A stretch of DNA of 64,000 nt from Sepioteuthis lessoniana. Taxonomy: Eukaryota > Mollusca > Cephalopoda > Myopsida > Loliginidae. Numbering within the stretch: the stretch's first letter is position 1; every line of letters begins with the position of its first letter. Made by a program: the position numbers and the translations under genes. Below the pieces are notes generated by a model, which did no database searches, was not told the DNA's origin, and saw only the letters and a list, made by a program, of their open reading frames with translations. Below, piece after piece: positions 1-10,744 of the stretch. The DNA is taken from the NCBI GenBank assembly GCA_963585895.1, contig OY757913.1:106020618-106084617 (forward strand), read 5' to 3'.

Positions 1-522
1 AATTATTTTTTGTTTTATTATTTGTTTTATCTTAAGCTCAAGTGTGGGGGTATCTATGACAAAATACCTCTCTGGTTTCAATAAATCTTCCGATTTTGGG
101 GGGACTTTATTTAATTTTACTACTATTACAGTAAAAGTTTACTTTTTATAATCAGATTTTTTGGCAACAAACTTTCGATCATACCAATTTTTCATTATAA
201 ACACTGAAATAGTTTCTGTAATCATGGGAATAAAAAACGCCTGTATAGAAAAAAATAATATATATTTATATTATGTGTAGAAAAAGGCAAAATCGGATTT
301 GGGGATTCGATTATTGTTCTGACGCATTTCGACTTCAAGGTTTTGTCTGAATACAAAAATAATTTATCAAATATTACGTTTCTTGTTGTGAGAAATAATT
401 ATAACATCATTTTTTTCATTCAGCTTTTGATTCAGTAGGTGTTGTTATCTACAAGCTCTGATGATGACTTCCAACTGAATCAAAAATAAATTGATCTATT
501 ATAATTATGTACTATACTCACA
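1..522. other. AT-rich unassigned sequence
   Basis: AT-rich sequence with no open frame of note and no repeat that I can match elsewhere in the window. It leads directly into the 176-bp tandem repeat. Confidence 0.5.
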
Positions 523-1290
523 ATTAACGCTATGTGTGAAATGGACATATAATGTTCATTATGATAGAACGTAGGAATCTCGAAATTCGAAAACACGTAA
601 CGACTTCTTGTTCAGGTACGAAACCTTTTTATTAACTTTGAGTTAAATGTTTCGACGTAAGGAGGAGAGACACAATCTTCTATTGTACCATATTCGTAAT
701 TAACGCTATGTGCGAAATGGACGTATAATGTTCATAACGATAGAACATAGGAATCTCGGAATTCCAAAACACGTAACGACTTCTTCTTCAGCTACGGAAC
801 CTTTTAATTAACTTTGAGATAAAGGTTTCGACGTAAGGAGGAGAGACACAATCTTCTATTGTACCATATTCGTAATTAACGCTATGTGCGAAATGGACAT
901 ATAATGTTCATTATGATAGAACATAGGAATCTCGAAATTCGAAAACACGTAACGACTTCTTGTTCAGGTACGAAACCTTTTTATCATATTTACCCAACCC
1001 CTCCGCTCGGGCAGGATATGACACTGGGTCAATTTTTAAGCAGGGTTTAACAGGTTTGAATTCAGAGTTTTCCTTCTCCTAGACTAGTTGCCTCACCAAG
1101 GCTGAAGAACCTAGTCTGCCCTACTATTTACCCATTGCTGGAGGGAGAATAATTGGATTCATACCTTTCCCAAGGGTATTAGTGCTATGTGAAATGCAAT
1201 CAGTCCAGGATTTGAACTCGTGTCGCCGTGTCCAATTCCTGCGACGTTAACCATTACACCACGGGCACCTCCGAAACCTTTTTATTAACT
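523..1290 (-). repeat. 176-bp tandem repeat made of LTR-derived sequence, split by a SINE
   Basis: The segment starting ATTAACGCTATGTG recurs at 523, 699 and 875, an exact 176-bp period, for about two and a half units. Read on the minus strand, a unit contains a polyadenylation-like TTAATAAAAA and the text GTACCTGAACAAGAAGTCG. The same text occurs once at 51385-51545 inside an LTR-like sequence. I infer that the R/U5 part of an LTR-retrotransposon LTR was tandemly multiplied here. The third unit is interrupted by a SINE at 985-1271. It is a fossil with no internal retrotransposon region alongside. Confidence 0.7.
985..1271 (-). mobile_element. SINE-B (tRNA-derived), complete, with target-site duplication
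   Basis: The minus strand starts with a tRNA-like head (GGTGCCCGTGGTGTAATGG, an A-box-like stretch, then a GAGTTCAAATCC B-box-like stretch). It runs through a body shared with the copies at 48898-49191 and 55520-55770. It is flanked by the 14-bp direct repeat CGAAACCTTTTTAT at 971-984 and 1272-1285, as expected for LINE-driven insertion. It landed inside the third unit of the 176-bp repeat, so it is younger than that array. Confidence 0.85.
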
Positions 1291-1498
1291 TGTCGAGTCT
1301 TACCAAAGACTTTAACAGTGGTACTTGATACCTTCTTGCTTAACACTCAGCAATATAAGGTACGTATCAAGGGTAAAGTGGAGCAACCCAGAGAAAAAGA
1401 GTAGCGTCCTCTCCTAAACCTCGGTGTAGTAGCTATTGAAAAGGGAGCCTTTTGGTCGCCCTCGACTACGGTCGCCAACTTTACTTTACTTTACTTAC
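1291..1498 (+). mobile_element. SINE-C, 5'-truncated copy
   Basis: It starts inside the element at GTCGAGTCTTACC, just after the B-box region of full copies. It continues through the body (AACACTCAGCAATATAAGG) to the TTTACTTTACTTAC tail. The tRNA-like head is missing. Other copies lie at 17274, 33078, 33266, 40101, 44103 and 53007. Confidence 0.8.
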
Positions 1499-2353
1499 AT
1501 ATATTCTGTCAGATTCAATTCACGTCTCCCATTCTTAATATATAAACTTGCATGGATGTAAATGTAACAAATAAATGAATATATTTATTGGAAGAAGTTT
1601 ATTTGTCGAATATTTTCTCGGCTTCAGTGCAAAGGATTATCAATGACGAAAAGCAGGTCCTTCATTTACGACCTGGCTGTTGGGAAATTTCTAAATCATT
1701 TCGATCAGCTTTTGATAAGTGATGGGCTTTGAACCTAATCACAGTCATACAAAACGCTTTCGATTTCGTAGATAACAGAGAGGGGGGGGAGAAAGAGAGA
1801 GAGAGAGGAGAGAGGTGGGAGAGAGAGAGAGAGTTATATAGTAACGTGAAGATTGACTCCCTCTCTACCGGCATTTCGAAGCAGTCATTGAATTTTACTT
1901 GCGCATGCGCATATGGATAGTTTGACTGACGGAAGGACAAAGAGATTACAGAACCCCCAAATAGAATTCCTTAATCGTCAGACAAAACATTTGGGCGCAA
2001 TTAACCATTCCTTATATTTTATTCATGTCGTGAGCGCGTAAATAAGCACATTCACTGCCGATCTTTCATCATGGTGGGGACAAGACACACGATTTTCAGA
2101 ACACACCTCTTTTCTTGACCGTCATGTGATAGGGAAAGAACTAATCAAAATGCATATTTTTTTATCACTTCATGATGGAGTGAATGTTTAGTTCATTTCA
2201 AAGCTACACGGAAAAATAATCTTATATTTTCTTACCGTCACGAAATCAATGTTGGAGCAACTACAATTTTCAAATTACCGGCTGTATTAAACGAAAAACG
2301 AAAAAATAAAACAATCAAAAACTCTTATAAGGGGAGGACTCGGTTTAAATTCT
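1499..2353. other. Unassigned sequence with a GA-rich microsatellite
   Basis: Holds a purine tract of GA and GGGA repeats at about 1781-1833. The rest is AT-rich with no recognisable element. Small open frames across the GA tract are low-complexity artefacts. Confidence 0.5.
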
Positions 2354-2584
2354 GGGGAAGTCTCAGTGGCGTGGTAGCTGACGTATTGGACAGCTAATGT
2401 AATAAGCGAGTTCTTATCATGCAATTACTTTCACTTTTGAACTAATTCCTTTGAAAAAGATATGAACCCATTTATCTTCCCAGCAGTAGATTAAATAATA
2501 AATAATTGTTCTTTGACAAGCGTTGCTTTGGCATTTAATAACCGACGAAGTTTATATGTCTTTAAACAAAGAAACAAAAAAAAA
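2354..2584 (+). mobile_element. SINE-A, old copy
   Basis: A diverged tRNA-like head (GGGGAAGTCTCAGTGGCGTGG) is followed by the family body (TTTGAAAAAGATATGAACCC, ATCTTCCCAGCAGTAG) and the tail GGCATTTAATAACC...TTAAACAAAGAAAC. Better-preserved copies are at 12664 and 26207. Confidence 0.65.
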
Positions 2585-2647
2585 GTCCTTTTAAATTTAC
2601 GATTATGTATAAGATTCAGTAACTGGATATTAAAAACGCTTGTTAAT

Positions 2648-2755
2648 CCCGTGTATCCTACCTACCCAGGGTCTACCACTACTGTTCTTCAGCAAAGACA
2701 GCTTGGGCCTTGAATAACACTAGAAGTTTGACATGCCATTAGAAATAAAGAAAAA
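2648..2755 (+). mobile_element. SINE-A, 3' fragment
   Basis: The 3' half of SINE-A only: CTACCACTACTGTTCTTC, a degraded GGCATTAAATAAC-like stretch, and GACATGCCATTAGAAATAAAG. It lies directly after another SINE-A copy in the same orientation. Confidence 0.55.
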
Positions 2756-2966
2756 CATATCATATGGATCTCGGGTATCGGTCGTCTCTGCATAAAGGAC
2801 CTTGAAATCATTCTTTTATGGATTTAATATTTGAAAATGAATGTTATAACTAACAATTCTCATTAAGATTAAATTTCAATATCTTAATTTTATTTATTTA
2901 TACATGGGAGAATATTTTGCCGAAAATAAAGTTAGAAAAATTAGACGCCCAACACGAGTGATTATA

Positions 2967-3900
2967 CGTGGTACATTCAATAATTTTCCCACCTTTTTTT
3001 GTACAGTCATTAAAATTGATGTAGACTCTTGAAAATTAAGTATGTTATTGCTATACATCTTATGAGATGACTGACCAATTTTTATGATTGCAGCTTCAAA
3101 TGAACAGCTACAGCAGCAATTGGAATACTCCCTACTAAACTCTGATTGTCACTGCTGGTGAATTTCAAAAATGCAATCTGGACGTGAGGACACTTAAGAA
3201 GAAAGATATGCAATAAAATTCTGTTTTAAACTTGGAAAAAATGCCGCAGAAACGTATGGAATGCTTCAGATTGGTTTTGGAGAATCTTGCATGAATCGAG
3301 CAGCAGTTTTTGAGTGGCATAAGAGATTCAAGGAAGACAAGGAATCTATGAGGGATGATGAGAGGTGTGGAAGGAATAAGGAAGTCAATACACCAGAGTT
3401 AATTGGCCAAAGGGTTAGAGTTAGGATTACCATGTTGAGGTTTTAAGGGAGTTCAGGAAGAGATTCCTAGGGAAGAGGCAAGCACTCTTCAAATCGTGTC
3501 AGTGGCATTTCCACCAGGACAATGCACCAGTCCACAACTCCATCCTTGTCACAGAGTATTTGACCAAGATTGGCATCAAAACAGTTCCACACCCTCCCTA
3601 TAGACGAAACCTTGCTCCCAGTGACTTTTGGTTATTCCCTAAGCTCAGACGCTGTCGTTATGAGAGAATTGAGGAGATGAAAGTGGCAGACGAAGATCAT
3701 TGACACGCTCACACAAGAGGACTTCGATGGGACCTTCCAGGAGTTGTTGGAACGGTACAATAAGTGTATTGCAGCAGGAGGAGATTACTTGGAAGGGGAC
3801 TAGAGTTTCATGTGTGTAAGCCAATTTGATATTAGCCTATCCACATGTCAGCGAACAAGGCAGAATGTTTTTGAATATCTTCTATCGAATAATTTAAAAA
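2967..3900 (+). mobile_element. mariner (DD34D) transposon with central deletion
   Basis: From an ATG at 3171, the frame gives a mariner N-terminus (FCFKLGKNAAETYGMLQ, VFEWHKRFKEDKES). After a gap and frame break it gives the catalytic C-terminus to a stop at 3801 (HQDNAPVHNS, PHPPYRRNLAPSDFWLFPK, ERYNKCIAAGGDYLEGD). The second and third acidic residues are 34 residues apart, which defines mariner DD34D. About 630 bp of coding sequence remain, against roughly 1,040 bp for a ~345-residue transposase. The part carrying the first catalytic Asp is missing and an early stop lies at codon 8. A left end is suggested by GGTACATTCAATAATTTTCC at 2970-2989; I see no clear right inverted repeat. The element is dead. 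Confidence 0.85.
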
Positions 3901-4189
3901 TTCGTAAAAAAAGCCCTAACAGTAGTTTAAAAGAAAAAGCCTAGAACGCCTAATGCTACCACAGCCCCCCCCCAAGAGAAAAAAAAAATGAAAAACCCAG
4001 GAAAAGTCCCAATACAGCAAAAAAAGTATAAGTCAGTACTAGTGAAAGTCATACGAAAGTACCTTAATGTTGGACTTTAACTAAGTTAAAACTTGAAACA
4101 AATTGACCCCCCCCCTTTTTTTCTTTTTTTTTCTTTTTTTTTATTTTAATTTTCTTTTTTTTTTTTTTATCATGTACACATGGGAAGCA
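3901..4189. other. Low-complexity sequence before the LINE
   Basis: Homopolymer-rich stretch with runs of C then A near 3966-3990 and runs of C then T at 4089-4169. No gene is visible. The 5' UTR of the RTE element probably begins near its right edge. Confidence 0.5.
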
Positions 4190-7100
4190 GCATGATGTAC
4201 GTAAAGGTATTTGAATAAACCCATGGACGACCAAACTCAATACCCAAATGGGTCCTGGACGTGAGTTTGACGACTTTTCACTCAGGATCGCCAGTTCGAT
4301 CGGGGAACTACTGCTGCTCCTCTATAAGAGTGGCTTCTATAGAAGAGAATAAAGCAGCCATCGAAAGATAACCATGACCCACACTCTAACCTCTTACACA
4401 AACCGCATCGCTCCTCGCGCGGGTAAAAAAGGGGCGCGTCCTGCTGAGGTTGGAGCCCTGGCCTCGGTGTTCGAAAAATCAGCTACAGAGCTCAAACAAT
4501 CAAAACTACTAAAATGCAAGCAAACACTACAAATAGCCACATTTAACGTAAGAACCTTAAATAGAATAGGACAACTCCCAGAGCTAATCGCATCGGCCGA
4601 AGAACATAAAATAGACATAATATGCATACAAGAACACAGATACACGCACACAGAAGATATCAAATATCACGAAACTGGCAATGGCTGGTCGCTCGCCACT
4701 GTATCCGCATGGAAAAACTCTGTCAACGCCGCAGTAGGAGGGGTAGGATTGCTTATAGGACCTAGAGCACTAAAAACGCTTAATAGCGTTGAGAAAATAC
4801 AACCTAGAATGATGGCAGCTACATTTAACGAAAACCCCAGAGCAACAATCATCTCATGCTACAGCCCCACCAATGTTAGTGAAGAAAATGAAATAGTCAC
4901 CTTCTACGATGAGTTATCCTCATTAGTGCGTAGCATCCCGAAACACAACATGTTAGTCATTGGCGGAGACATGAATGCACAAATCGGGAAAAACGGAAAC
5001 AACAAATACAGCCTCCACAACACGTCAAATAGAAATGGGCAACATCTAACAGATTTCATGATAGAAAATAGATTAGCATGCCTCAATACAAACTACCAAA
5101 AAAGAGAGGGTAAACTATGGACATACACGTACGCAAACAATACTAAAGCACAGATAGACTACGTCCTTATAAACAAGAAATGGAAGAATAGTGCATTGAA
5201 TTGCGAGGCATACTCCTCTTTTGAGGGTGTGTCCACCGATCACCGAATAGTCACAGCGAAAATACGGTTAAGCCTACGAAAAAACGACAAACGAACAGCG
5301 ACCACCAAACACTATGACTGGGCCCTATTAAACAACAAAGATGTAAGAGATAAATACGTATTAGAATTAAGAAACAGATTCGAAACACTACAAGAAAAGA
5401 CGAAAAAAAGTACACCCAACGACGAATACGAAAATTTCGTCAATGCACATCTCGAGGCAGCAGCAAAATACATTCAAACAAAAATTAAAACTAAATATAG
5501 AGTCCCATGGGAAACTTTAGCGGTGAGAGAAAAACGTGCACTAGTGAAAACAGCCTCCAAAAACTATCGAAAAAACCCAACAAACACAAATGCCTTAAAA
5601 CTAAAAACGGCACAATATCAATTAGCAGGCATATATATAAAGGAACAGACAGAATACATTCAAAATCAGATAGATAACATTAGAGACTCGGTGGAAGATA
5701 GACAATCTAGAATTGCCTGGCAAACAATAAACGAAGTGAGCAGAAGAAAGAACACAGCCAAAGCAAAACTTAAAGCAGCAAACCAACAAGAAAGAATAAA
5801 ACTGTGGAAACAGCACTTCGAAAACTTACTTGGAAACCCACAAAAAATAACGCATGAACCAATCACCAGAATAATTAGCAAACAATTAGACATTAAACTT
5901 GGACCGTTCACACAAGGTGAACTCGACTCGGTTCTCAGAAAAATTAAAAATAGGAAAGCTGCAGGGCTGGACGAAATTCCACCGGAAGTATGGAAGACCA
6001 GACAATTCGACGACATACTGCTCCGACACTGCAAAGCAGTATACAATCAAAATCCGATAGATAGATGGATGAAGGGATGCATACTCCCCTTCCCTAAAAA
6101 GGGGGACCTCGGATTAGCCAAAAACTACCGAGGCATAACACTTACATCCATAGCTGCCAAAATCTACAATGCCCTACTACGAAACCGAATAGAACCCAAA
6201 ATCGACAACATACTTAGAAAAAACCAAAATGGCTTCCGAAGAAATAGATCCACGACCTCACAAATATTAACCATCCGCAGAATCCTTGAAGGTGTACGGG
6301 CAAAGAACCTACAAGCGACATTAATATTTGTCGACTTTACCAAGGCTTTCGACTCCCTCCACAGAGGAAAGATGGAACAAATCCTACTAGCGTACGGCAT
6401 ACCTAAAGAAACCGTAGCGGCAATAACGATTCTCTATAGAAACACTAAAGTAAAAGTAAGATCACCAGATGGAGACACAGAATACTTCGACATTGTAGCA
6501 GGAGTACTACAAGGGGACACGCTGGCTCCGTACCTCTTTATCATTTATCTAGACTACGTACTTAGAACATCGATTGACAAAATCAAAGAGAATGGCTTCG
6601 AACTGACGAAGAAAAGAAGCAGAAGATACCCCGCAACAACAATTACCGACGCCGACTACGCCGATGACATAGCGATACTGGCAAATAAACCTGACCAAGC
6701 CGAAACACTTCTGCATAGTTTGGAACGAGCAGCAGCAAGCATAGGCCTCCATGTTAATGCACACAAAACGGAATATATGTGCTATAACCAAACGGGGGAC
6801 ATCTCCACTCTAGACGGAACCCCTCTTAAACTAGTAGACAAATTCACGTACCTAGGAAGCAGCGTCGAATCAACCGAAAAGGACATCGAAACGAGGTTAA
6901 CGAAAGCATGGACAGCTATCAATAGGCTATCGACTATATGGAAATCAGACCTAACCGATAAAATGAAACGCAGTTTCTTCCAGGCAGCGGTCACATCGAT
7001 ACTGCTATATGGATGCACTACATGGACGCTAACAAAACGGCTGGAGAAGAAACTAGATGGCAATTACACAAGAATGCTGCGTGCAATCCTCAACAAGTCC

Positions 7101-7412
7101 TGGCAGCAAAACCCCACAAGACACCAACTGTACGGCCACCTGCCCCTATCACGAAAACTATTCAAATTAGGCAAACCAGACATGCAGGACATTGCTGGAG
7201 AAGCAGAGATGAACTCATAAGAGATGTACTCTTATGGATCCCCACACATGGCCGCGCAAAAGCAGGACGACCAGCACGAACGTACATTCAGCAGCTATGT
7301 GAGGATACAGGTTGTTGTCCTGAAGACCTGCCTAGGGCGATGAACGATAGGGAGGAGTGGCGAGAGAGGGTCAGGGATATCCGTGCTGCCAGCACGATAT
7401 GATGATGATGAT
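4190..7412 (+). mobile_element. RTE-type LINE, nearly full length
   Basis: This is the longest element in the window. It has a ~180-bp leader, one long frame coding for endonuclease plus reverse transcriptase, almost no 3' UTR, and a tail of GAT repeats (7401-7412). That layout, with a single ORF and a trinucleotide tail, is typical of the RTE clade. Shorter copies of the same 3' end occur at 27224, 32597, 34004, 43284, 53450 and 56832. I could not identify a target-site duplication or the exact 5' end, so the left boundary is approximate. Confidence 0.8.
4374..7402 (+). CDS. RTE endonuclease-reverse transcriptase, one late frame break
   Basis: The 948-codon frame starts at ATG 4374; an in-frame TAA at 4350 leaves no earlier ATG. 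The apurinic-type endonuclease spans about residues 50-300, with ATFNVRT (N58), IQEHR (E87), GGDMNA (D199, N201), IDYVLI and STDH (D289, H290). The reverse transcriptase spans about 500-890, with FVDFTKAFD (D654), GVLQGDTLAPYLF and the catalytic YADD at 762-765. The C-terminal part includes ILLYGCTTWTLTKRLEKKL. Near 7143 one base is missing relative to the copy at 57560, so the frame changes to a foreign tail ending at 7220. The true C-terminus (GHCWRSRDELIRDVL, EDTGCCPEDLP) continues in another frame to 7402. All catalytic motifs look intact, so this copy is young, but loss of the last ~85 residues probably inactivates it. Confidence 0.9.
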
Positions 7413-7754
7413 GACTATTAATAAAAGTGCCCATTCGAAAAAAAGTCTGGAAACTTATTTAATGATCTTCGTATATATATATATATATGTGTGTGTTTGT
7501 GTGTGTGTGTGTTTGTGTGTGTGTGTGGGTGTGTGTGTGTATTTCCGTCTGCTGATAATATATATCGCATAAAAATTTAAATAATGGACTTACTGTGTTC
7601 ATAATTATAGTTTTCTTTGTATTTTGTTTTTATTTGCTCTGCAATGTGAGCACTGACATGAATTTTACCCTGTTTTATTATTTATTTTATAATTGAAAAT
7701 ATGGGGATATAACTCTGGCGTTAGCTACTTGGTAACGACTCTACAGATTAAAAA
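7413..7754. other. Unassigned sequence with (TA)n(TG)n microsatellite
   Basis: Contains a compound microsatellite at about 7472-7542 ((TA) then (TG) with some TTTG variants). Otherwise AT-rich with nothing recognised. Confidence 0.5.
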
Positions 7755-8078
7755 CAGTTTGGCTTAGTTTGGTCTAATGGCACATCAACCATTGTTGGTT
7801 ATTTAATGCCAAATCCATTTTTATGCATATAAACACTTCTATTTCAAACCATTCAGTTTAGCAAAAATACACAGTTTAGTTCTCTTTGACCCACAGATAA
7901 TACCCTATTAGGTGCAACCACTCCGGGCCAGAGTGGACCTGAGAGTAATGGCAGTAAAGGGGTACTCAGCAGCCCCCAAATCTCCTGGATTTCTGAAACC
8001 TCACCATCAGATTATTTAGTGTCATATCCGAAATACTCGTTGGGGGAGTCTTTCAGAGATGTAGTCGGTGTATTCTAT
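7755..8078 (-). mobile_element. SINE-D copy
   Basis: Read on the minus strand it has the SINE-D head (TAGAATACACCGAC-like), a body with the complement of CTCCGGGCCAGAGTGGACC, and a 3' tail GGCATTAAATAACC...GGTTGATGTGCCATTAG. Its head abuts a microsatellite, and a second head-like piece in the opposite orientation lies at 8240. Confidence 0.7.
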
Positions 8079-8135
8079 ATATATATATATATGTGTGTGT
8101 GTATGTGTGTGTGTGTGCTTGTGTCAATGTTTCTG

Positions 8136-8210
<75 letters not shown>
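8079..8210 (+). repeat. (TA)n(TG)n compound microsatellite, two blocks
   Basis: Two successive TA-then-TG blocks (8075-8120 and 8137-8210). They separate two SINE-D heads in opposite orientations. Confidence 0.95.
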
Positions 8211-8234
8211 AATTAACGTTAAATTGTTTGAACT

Positions 8235-8440
8235 GATTTATTGGCTGGGGCCGTAGAATACGCTGACTGCATCTCTGCAGAACGATAAAACCCCTTACCT
8301 GTGTTGTGTGTGGCGCCTTATGATGTTTGAGGGAAGGCCACACAGGTAGCTGAGCAGTTGATGAACAAATCCAAGAGGCCATATGAATTGCCACCTTCCA
8401 AAAGGGAACTGATTGGGCTAAACGGGCGACTGGAGAGGCC
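8235..8440 (+). repeat. SINE-D head and diverged flank
   Basis: GGCTGGGGCCGTAGAATAC followed by CTGACTGCATCTCTGCAG matches the SINE-D head at 48190 and 23665. The sequence after 8290 does not match the family, so the copy is broken or recombined. Confidence 0.5.
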
Positions 8441-8782
8441 TCATTAGATCAATCTGTTTCTTATGTCAAGACTGGGCACCTATAAAGTTGTACTGAAATT
8501 ATTCTTCAAATATTGTTTGTGGTAGCCAAGTACATAATTCTCTTTTATCTTAAAGTTGCAGGAAGGCGGTGGCTTAGGGTCACTTGCGTTGAGATATACG
8601 AAACTATTTAACAATGTGGTAAAATAATTATTAGTGTTTGATAACAATACTTGAAACTTTGAACACTGTGCTATCAAGTGATTTCAGTCTCTTTGAGGAG
8701 TAATGCTAACAAACCCAATAATAACATATCATATACATATATATTTATTGTGTGTATGTGAGTAACACTGTGTATATGTGTG
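8441..8782. other. Unassigned AT-rich sequence
   Basis: No gene or recognisable repeat; a short TG-rich patch lies around 8750-8785. Confidence 0.45.
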
Positions 8783-8845
8783 TAGGTAAATAGGATTTGG
8801 CATTAGATGACCCACAAAATTTGATCTGCCGTAAAACATAACCCA
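8783..8845 (+). repeat. SINE-A/D tail fragment
   Basis: Only the shared 3' tail is present: TTTGGCATTAGATGACCCAC then GATCTGCCGTAAAACATAACC. Confidence 0.5.
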
Positions 8846-8986
8846 ACTAACCCTGTTTTTAATGTACAAAATTACAACGAAGTAGCAAAATACCGAGCAA
8901 TATTGCTATATTTTGAATAAGAAATTAGTAAGAAAAAGTGGAATATTCATGTTCTCAATGCTCACGATTATTCGCATCCAATACAA

Positions 8987-8987
<1 letters not shown>

Positions 8988-9031
<44 letters not shown>

Positions 9032-9116
9032 TGAGTTCCTTTATAGGTAATATTAACATATGTGTATACCTTTCAGTGACTCTGTGCGTATATATATATA
9101 TATATATATATATAAG
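8988..9116. repeat. Two (TA)n microsatellites
   Basis: Pure TA runs at 8988-9029 and 9089-9115. A small open frame reading IYIYIY across them is an artefact. Confidence 0.95.
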
Positions 9117-10062
9117 GATACCGTAGACACAAAGTCAAAGCCACTTGGAAACTGTCAGTTTCTCGCTTAAGTGATCATTAGATTTAATCTATGGATTATT
9201 TATCGACACTATCTTAACTTAAATACAAATATTCTATCACCGATTTTAAGCACTCCTAATTCATTAATATAGAAAAAAAAAAAAAATATATATATATATA
9301 TGCATTACGTTGTTGTTGTTTTTTCTTCGATCAGGGATTTTGGATGTCTCCGGCATACTTCGTGTTGGTTAAGTGGATGTTAGGCAAGTCTTCCAGGGTA
9401 AATATACCACAGCCCTCGTCGATTTAAGGATGAAGTGAACTTAAAAAGAATTGAAATTTATTTGGTATGTGTTTGCTTCGCTTAATTGTTAAAGGGCACC
9501 CTTTTTTTTTGTCTTGTAAATTCATCTGCAGTTGAAAAATCAGATTTAAATGCTTTGTATTTAATGTTCATTTATCGTGTGCCGTGAAAAAAGAAAAGTG
9601 GTTGTAAAAGAAATACGCATAGGTCACTCTTTAAGTATGAACAGTAACATAGAGAATGTATAGCCCATCAGTATTTTACCAAATAAAAAATCCCTTTTTC
9701 ATTGCCAAAGAGAGCAAGAACCAATTAAGGATTTTGAGCTAGGCCGATCTAAATCCACTTACTTTGGCATTTCTTCAAAATAACTGCCTGATCGATTCTG
9801 AACAAGAATTTAAATAGATAGAAAGAAATAAAAACGTTTTTTGGTGGGTTTTTTTTCATTTAATAGTATTAAAAAAGATTTCCCTGTAATTTAGTATTCC
9901 GAATCACGAAACATGAATAAATTCATGCGCTGTGATGCTGATTGCTATAAAATTTGTTTCTTGGCGAACATTTCTTTTGTAAATCATGGAACTAGGAAAT
10001 AACTGAAACAAGTTCTTTGTCCAAATTCATTTTAAAAAACTATATATGCATGCCTCTATCTC
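9117..10062. other. Unassigned AT-rich sequence
   Basis: Contains A and TA runs at 9274-9302. No frame or repeat match found. Confidence 0.45.
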
Positions 10063-10092
10063 GGTCTGTCTGTCTGTCTCTATCTATCTATC

Positions 10093-10157
<65 letters not shown>
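10063..10157 (+). repeat. (TCTG)n(TCTA)n(TA)n(TG)n compound microsatellite
   Basis: Four motifs follow in order: TCTG, TCTA, TA and TG. The order TA then TG matches the other compound tracts in the window. Confidence 0.95.
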
Positions 10158-10159
<2 letters not shown>

Positions 10160-10295
10160 GGTAATATTAATTACAAAAAGTGTGTTTTGCGTTTACGATC
10201 ATCAAGTAAAACTCCGAGTCGTGGGTTTATACTCCAGCCTACATTTTTATAATCGATAAGAAAGAGTGATGTTGCTCTAGTTTATGGTCTATTCA

Positions 10296-10296
<1 letters not shown>

Positions 10297-10363
<67 letters not shown>

Positions 10364-10390
10364 TACATAAATATATATTAGATATATATA
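10297..10390 (-). repeat. (CA)n(TA)n compound microsatellite
   Basis: CA then TA on the plus strand, which is the reverse complement of the usual (TA)n(TG)n order. It grades into AT-rich repeats that form the outer arms of the next feature. Confidence 0.9.
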
Positions 10391-10592
10391 AATATATATT
10401 AGATATATATACTTAATTCATGGAATTTAGACTGCGACCCTGGGTTGCAAAAAAACAATCATCAGGCAGTTAAGGTAATGAAATAATCATTTTCTTAACT
10501 GCCTGATGATTGTTGTTTTGCAAAAAACTACATGGAAACCCAGGGGGACAGTCTAAATTCAATGAATTAAATGTATATATCTAATATATATC
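10391..10592. mobile_element. Foldback (MITE-like) element
   Basis: A long inverted repeat. The left arm (10391-10474) and right arm (10494-10592) share TTAATTCATGGAATTTAGAC, CAATCATCAGGCAGTTAAG and neighbouring sequence as reverse complements, with a spacer of about 19 bp. The outer AT-rich arms also pair. There is no coding capacity. A short non-autonomous DNA transposon is the simplest reading; a hairpin formed by an inverted duplication is the alternative. Confidence 0.7.
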
Positions 10593-10700
10593 TATTTTTA
10601 TTATATAATAGCTCTATCCAAGATATTGAGCACTCTCCATATTATATTGCACTTGGTTCGACACATACCCACAAAGTGATTTAGTGACAACCAATAATGT

Positions 10701-10702
<2 letters not shown>

Positions 10703-10743
<41 letters not shown>
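10703..10743. repeat. (TA)n microsatellite, left flank of the Tc1 element
   Basis: A pure TA run into which the Tc1 element at 10744-12186 is inserted; the tract resumes at 12187. Confidence 0.95.

Positions 10744-10744
<1 letters not shown>

Noticed and set aside
8053-8394. A 113-codon minus-strand frame with HTHTHT and IYIYIY
   Set aside because: Microsatellite translation joined to a SINE-D head.
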